Shown here: piece by piece, positions 21,801 to 24,336 of the stretch
Position numbering within the stretch: position 1 is the stretch's first letter
Layout: every line of letters starts with the position of its first letter
Origin: a virus
Direction: 5' to 3' (one strand)
DNA length: 24,336 bases
Virus record (IMG/VR): IMGVR_UViG_3300028569_000167
Span: 1-24,336 of that record
Translations under genes and position numbers: made by a program
The notes under the pieces: model-generated
Seen by the model: the letters and a program-made list of their open reading frames with translations, nothing else
The model's database searches: none
What the model was told of the DNA's origin: nothing

Positions 21801-24336
21801 AGCTAGGCGACCAAGAAGAGACTTAGGCTTATAGCCTTCCACAGAATATTTACCTTCTTTACCATTCTTAGTTTCTACCAAACTATCGTCAAATAAACTC
21901 TCAGGCTTAGTCGGCCCCATGTTTGTTGATTTGTTAGCGGGTGTAGCGGTCTTGGCGGGTGTAGCGGTCTTGGCGGGTGTAGCGGTCTTGGCGGGTGTAG
22001 CTGTAGTACCTGCAGCACCAGCAGCACTTGCCGCGAGCGGCGACATATCAATACCAGCTTCAGGTGTAGCAAGGATCTGTTCAAAGATTTCAGTTACTTC
22101 TAGCAACAAGTTGCCTTCAAAACCTTTCTCTCTGGATAACAAAGCCTTATTTGAAACCTTAATACGTTCTTTTTTATCTTTAACGTCAGTCTGCTTACCG
22201 GGTACAAAATCACCTACTTCTGTTGTAGTAAGTGCATCTGCGTCTGTGGCGCTATCAACATCTTCATACATTGCCTGTCGCGTTGTAGGACTCATACCTT
22301 CAGAAAAAGGCCCCACGAGTTCAGGGCGTACCTGTAATGTCTTACCCTTACCAGTAATCAAACCATATAGGTTGGCTAGTGAGCGAGTAAATTCTCCCCA
22401 AGCGTTACGCACTGCTGCGCCAAGCTCAGACATAGAAGTATATTTAGACAGATTACGTGACTGTATGTTTGCAAGCTCACCTTGGAAACGCAGGTCAGTT
22501 AAAGCGTAACCAACGAACTCATACAAGTTCTCAAATGCGTTTTTGTATTTACCACCAAGCCTGCCCTTAGTGAAGTCATATATTTTTTGTAAGTGGTCAA
22601 GCGCTTCTCGTTGTCGCGGGTCAAGCGAAGATGGATCTGTCAGGTATTGATTAATAAGTTTAACTGTAGCGGCATGAACAATCTCGTGAAGGACTGTAGC
22701 TTCATCCATACCTTCTGGAGTGAAGTAGAACGTGTCTGTCTTAGGGTCATATTCAGCAAGCTTACCCTCAGCTCGTAGCCGTTGGATCACTGGGTCATTT
22801 ACATCAGTAATAACTGATGAATTAAACTTCACTCGTGAAAGTGACCCCGCTAAGAATCTAAAAATACCTGCGGATACTTTCCCATATGACTTAGCAAGAA
22901 AGCTTAAGGCTGCTTCTGTCGTTTTATTAGTTTTAGGTGTTTTTATGCCCCTGCCTTCATCGGCAATTATTCCTAACACACCATTTATGTCGCCGTCCTC
23001 AAGTGCTTGGCGCATATCTTTAGTTAAAGATTTACCTTTACCAACAGCTTCAGCTTCTTTGGCTTTGTTTTTTTCGTCTTCTTTTTGAGCGCGTTGCTGA
23101 GCAGCCGCCTCGGACTGCTTTTGTTGTTGTCTGGCTGTAGAACTTACAGAAATTCCCTGTGTTTGCAGTACTTGCAGTACTGCTTTTAATCCTGCGTCCT
23201 GCTGGACAGGCGCGTTCGATGTAACTATATCTGTATACGCTTTTTGTGCTTCTGGCGATAAGCTATCCCATTGCGGGAAATTAACATTATATTTTTTATA
23301 AGCTTCAGCACGGGCTTCGTTGTACCCATTTATAATACGGCGTTGTGTAGGTGTAACTTTCTTTCCGCCATAACCTTCACCACGCCCTGTACTATCTTTG
23401 TAGTCAGCTAAATTTTCAAGCGCATCAGTGTAATCAGTTGCGGAAGGGTTAGTGGGTAATTGAGATAAAAAGAAATCTTTTTCATCTGTCTCAAGATTGT
23501 CCCACTCAGGTACGTTTATTTCGCGCTTAGCAAGGTCTGCCCGCGCCAAGTTATATTCGTCTTTAAAGTCTTCGGTGACAATGCCTTTAAGATTCTCAAC
23601 ATAGTTACGCAATAAAAAATTAACGTCTTGTAAAGTAACAGGCTTTTCTTTTGTTGATTTTGGTATATTAATGCCAAGCCCTTTAGCAACGTTTGTTGCC
23701 TGTTTAAGCGTAGGTGTTTCTCCACCATTATCAATAGCGTCAATATAGTCAATAGCTTTTTGTTCGGCAGGGGTTGCTTTTGGTGTACGGGTGTTGGGTA
23801 ACTCTTTCCCTTTTGTTTCAGTAAGCGCAGTATCACGCGCTGCTTCTTCTTCTTTATTTTGCGCAATACCCCGTTGCATCGCTAACTTTTCAGTTTCTTC
23901 TGATGTATCTTTTTGACGAGGCGTTACACGTTCTTCTGTTTTTACAACATCGGTGGTAGTAGCAGTGCCTTCAAATACATTAGGCGCAACCTCACGTACA
24001 CCTCCCGCTAATACTGCTCGAAGGTTACCAACATAATTACGAATAATTTGATTTATATCTTGTAATGTAACTGGATTTTTTTTTGTTGATTTAGGTAACT
24101 GAATGCCTACCGAAGCCGCTACTTTTTTAGCCTGCGCTGGAGAAAACGATGCGCCTTTAGTATCAATAGCGTCAATATAACTAATAGCTTCTTGTTCAAC
24201 GGGTGTAGCCTTACGCGCTCCAACTCTTTCAGCTACTGGTGTAGTGACAGCAGGTGTAGTGACAGCAGGTGTAGTGACAGCAGGTGTAGTGACAGCAGGT
24301 GTAGTGACAGCAGGTGTAGTGACAGCAGGTGTAGTG
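18798..24336 (-). CDS. giant polyvalent / internal-virion-type protein (N-terminus outside window)
   Basis: The minus frame is open from the stop at 18798-18800 to the right edge, 1845 codons. The first Met in the window (23879) is not the true start. Order from the N-side: Thr/Pro/Ala/Val repeats (24238-24336); two 68-residue units (24009-24212, 23577-23780); two weaker repeats; a Gln/Lys/Glu-rich coiled region; and VLHEIVHAATVKLI, an HExxH zinc-peptidase motif (22674-22688), with a Glu about 52 residues later in NLYEFVGYAL. KTATPA repeats (21937-22005) and a long helical half follow. That half holds WNYAFAPMNFVRDALTNAF, like LPD38-type regions, and a membrane-type segment at about 19798-19860. 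Such phage proteins are packed in the virion and injected. Function is inferred. Confidence 0.85.
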   Translation of the reverse strand, partial: TTPAVTTPAVTTPAVTTPAVTTPAVTTPAVTTPVAERVGARKATPVEQEAISYIDAIDTKGASFSPAQAKKVAASVGIQLPKSTKKNPVTLQDINQIIRNYVGNLRAVLAGGVREVAPNVFEGTATTTDVVKTEERVTPRQKDTSEETEKLAMQRGIAQNKEEEAARDTALTETKGKELPNTRTPKATPAEQKAIDYIDAIDNGGETPTLKQATNVAKGLGINIPKSTKEKPVTLQDVNFLLRNYVENLKGIVTEDFKDEYNLARADLAKREINVPEWDNLETDEKDFFLSQLPTNPSATDYTDALENLADYKDSTGRGEGYGGKKVTPTQRRIINGYNEARAEAYKKYNVNFPQWDSLSPEAQKAYTDIVTSNAPVQQDAGLKAVLQVLQTQGISVSSTARQQQKQSEAAAQQRAQKEDEKNKAKEAEAVGKGKSLTKDMRQALEDGDINGVLGIIADEGRGIKTPKTNKTTEAALSFLAKSYGKVSAGIFRFLAGSLSRVKFNSSVITDVNDPVIQRLRAEGKLAEYDPKTDTFYFTPEGMDEATVLHEIVHAATVKLINQYLTDPSSLDPRQREALDHLQKIYDFTKGRLGGKYKNAFENLYEFVGYALTDLRFQGELANIQSRNLSKYTSMSELGAAVRNAWGEFTRSLANLYGLITGKGKTLQVRPELVGPFSEGMSPTTRQAMYEDVDSATDADALTTTEVGDFVPGKQTDVKDKKERIKVSNKALLSREKGFEGNLLLEVTEIFEQILATPEAGIDMSPLAASAAGAAGTTATPAKTATPAKTATPAKTATPANKSTNMGPTKPESLFDDSLVETKNGKEGKYSVEGYKPKSLLGRLAKAVMPSSLVTKFQNTKHAIKVLENQADLSDLIQYSGPDQNNFYTEATLSAERGSMNYKREALPHIINLETALNKLVNLTNSTVEKTIGRLGMLSIALHEGERRVVKFMKTAPLRPQMADVRNQIFDLLESKTKLTQAQTDTLRNKLNSIMFEVDQNGKVKVGADGQPVVNKKNVTPLGFSPNGSTSLDVGDATYNVVNMDGASVKNIIDEYNKHPQKAAIDEALNAVRKIEAATQRMNSVSNYWSNPVSNIVAFYGWGNYVPMKARFEKDAFFDPMHRGRELQDAQSSFEGSDNTPDNPILQVMSDAARAASRSGRGNYTLTIKNAVLQGLIDGKVAKEPIQFKDRDNALPASKKKNTIFHYNKDGTVDVIEIAKPEMLEALRRTYKDSNPLVDSMNMVTGFIGKMHTRWNYAFAPMNFVRDALTNAFVLGAEFGPADSARMIAKVASQVGARGGLFKAMKVANMYENGDTKGMEAYAKKDAFVRDMVEYLNKGGAVSYTAGLSLKDKLQELNKELGRGKVIKNYEQFEKFVDVWNNMFEFSSRAAAYGIVKQRFMKQDKTKTEAQASAKAVAYVKNLANFEQVGEHGKLMGALFMFFRPAATGAVRAIESVTPAFRLLSSAVKALPVKIKTDPVALAKFEKAYAEKQKNAWIMIAALGGLGVFAYMMAATMAPEDDLGRNSVHADNMKTWNRYFRVHIPNEISESLGMGKNVVFQLPWGFGLGAFAASGAQIANVVSGKGTMEEALKNIFTDIALDSFIPLPVSKMEFSENPVNFMIDSLTPSIARPLLQFALNKDGLGRGIYNEPYRRMADAFSAGDRVPEAYKDAARYLFNEVGVDVNPNSMYFLANSYFDGVGRMLETSYGALGLSGEKPRNIKQESLLFGSFFGNKGNVDNREFAQIQSQLMKKQANLNAVKNDPTAYVKYLERNPMDEVLVGMYLKDINGDLKKLQTEAKSIRMMPTEMLSPKDRQEMLEPNLLMQRLIKANLIEKYKSFDIKP
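21937..22005 (-). repeat. 18-bp tandem repeat coding KTATPA units
   Basis: The unit GCGGGTGTAGCGGTCTTG (plus strand) stands in three exact copies at 21937-21954, 21955-21972 and 21973-21990, with a partial copy to 22005. On the minus strand it codes TATPAK repeats, a flexible Thr/Pro/Ala linker between the metallopeptidase part and the C-terminal half of the giant protein. Confidence 0.92.
23166..23555 (-). repeat. weaker pair of repeats, 'YN-ARA...P-WD-L'
   Basis: The segments coded at 23400-23555 (YNLARADLAKREINVPEWDNL) and 23166-23324 (YNEARAEAYKKYNVNFPQWDSL) align with one gap. They share YN-ARA, a Lys, N(V/F)P-WD-L and a following acidic helix. The similarity is clear at the N-side and fades after about 25 residues. 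It suggests a second, older duplication next to the 68-residue units. Confidence 0.55.
23577..23780 (-). repeat. 68-residue protein unit, copy 2 of the duplicated domain
   Basis: The second copy runs from KATPAEQKAIDYIDAID to RNYVENLKGIV. It is 57% identical to copy 1 over the full length with no gap. The two copies are separated by about 76 residues of charged linker rich in Thr and Glu. Confidence 0.85.
24009..24212 (-). repeat. 68-residue protein unit, copy 1 of the duplicated domain
   Basis: Minus-frame codons 24212 down to 24009 code a unit running from KATPVEQEAISYIDAID to RNYVGNLRAVL. It aligns without gaps to the unit coded at 23577-23780, with 39 of 68 residues identical by hand count. 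Conserved parts are 'KATP-EQ-AI-YIDAID', 'V-GI-(L/I)PKSTK--PVTLQD-N' and 'RNYV-NL'. It resembles a small helical-binding module; the family is not recognised. Confidence 0.85.
24238..24336 (-). repeat. 15-bp tandem repeat coding PAVTT units, cut by the window edge
   Basis: The unit GGTGTAGTGACAGCA (plus strand) stands in six exact copies from 24238 to 24327, plus nine bases of a seventh reaching the edge. In the minus frame it codes PAVTT, a stiff Thr/Pro-rich linker. The copies are identical, including third codon positions, which points to recent slippage or expansion. True copy number cannot be known here. Confidence 0.93.

Noticed and set aside
21919-22509. 196-codon plus-strand ORF with VAVLAG repeats that looks like a membrane protein
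   Set aside because: It is the opposite-strand reading of the 18-bp repeats and the surrounding giant gene; there is no ribosome site, and the minus frame shows clear domains.
24238-24336. CRISPR-like array at the right edge
   Set aside because: Repeats are 15 bp, directly adjacent without spacers, and in frame with the coding sequence.

Overview
This window is almost certainly part of a tailed double-stranded DNA bacteriophage (or a prophage or contig of one). Genes are tightly packed and often joined by ATGA or few-base overlaps, with Shine-Dalgarno-like AGGA/GGAG sequences before most starts. There are no rRNA, tRNA or host metabolic genes. A complete phage replication set is present: family A DNA polymerase, SNF2-type helicase, Cas4/RecB-like nuclease, VRR-NUC nuclease, a candidate ssDNA-binding protein and a primase-helicase. 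A giant multidomain protein of the phage polyvalent or internal-virion kind lies on the opposite strand. Small families common in proteobacterial phages (the DUF3310/T7 gp1.7 type, 'LRD-FA...ADAM-EAR', 'VQA-W-K-GW-PPS') suggest a phage of a Gram-negative host. The host cannot be fixed from this sequence.

Layout. Positions 1-613 hold the end of a zinc-knuckle protein and two small genes. A probable promoter lies at 641-672. From 751 to 4256 there is a three-gene module: a phage protein recalling DUF3150, a MoxR-like AAA+ ATPase, and a protein joining an HExxH metallopeptidase-like domain to a VWA/MIDAS domain. Each of the three is preceded by the same short leader motif. Positions 4267-6691 hold three unknown proteins in the same transcription unit. 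Positions 6688-9059 are a run of small genes that includes a VRR-NUC nuclease, a DUF3310 protein and a 47-residue exported cysteine-rich peptide. Positions 9084-15688 are the replication and recombination block: PolA, an ORF broken by an in-frame TAG, an Fe-S-type PD-(D/E)XK nuclease, an HNH-like remnant, a structured intergenic stretch, the SNF2 helicase, a coiled-coil protein, a Cys-cluster ssDNA-binding candidate and an HTH protein. A strong intrinsic terminator sits just before the primase-helicase gene (15765-18617). One more small gene ends at 18801.

From 18798 to the right edge a single huge gene runs on the minus strand. It converges on the plus-strand arm, and the two stop codons share one CTAG. 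Its reading frame stays open to the window edge, so at least 1845 residues are visible and the true N-terminus lies outside. It carries Pro/Thr-rich tandem repeats, a duplicated 68-residue unit, an HEIVH metallopeptidase motif and a C-terminal half with hydrophobic segments, which fits a polyvalent protein delivered with the genome.

How it fits together: the plus-strand arm takes over and copies DNA. PolA, primase-helicase and SSB candidate replicate it, and the SNF2 helicase and nucleases process and recombine it. The AAA/VWA module probably remodels or matures an unknown target. The most noteworthy items are that module with its repeated leaders, the attenuator-like terminator at the primase start, the Leu762-type PolA with an altered motif C, the TAG-split ORF and the internal architecture of the giant protein. 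All family names come from motif reading and memory; no database search was done.
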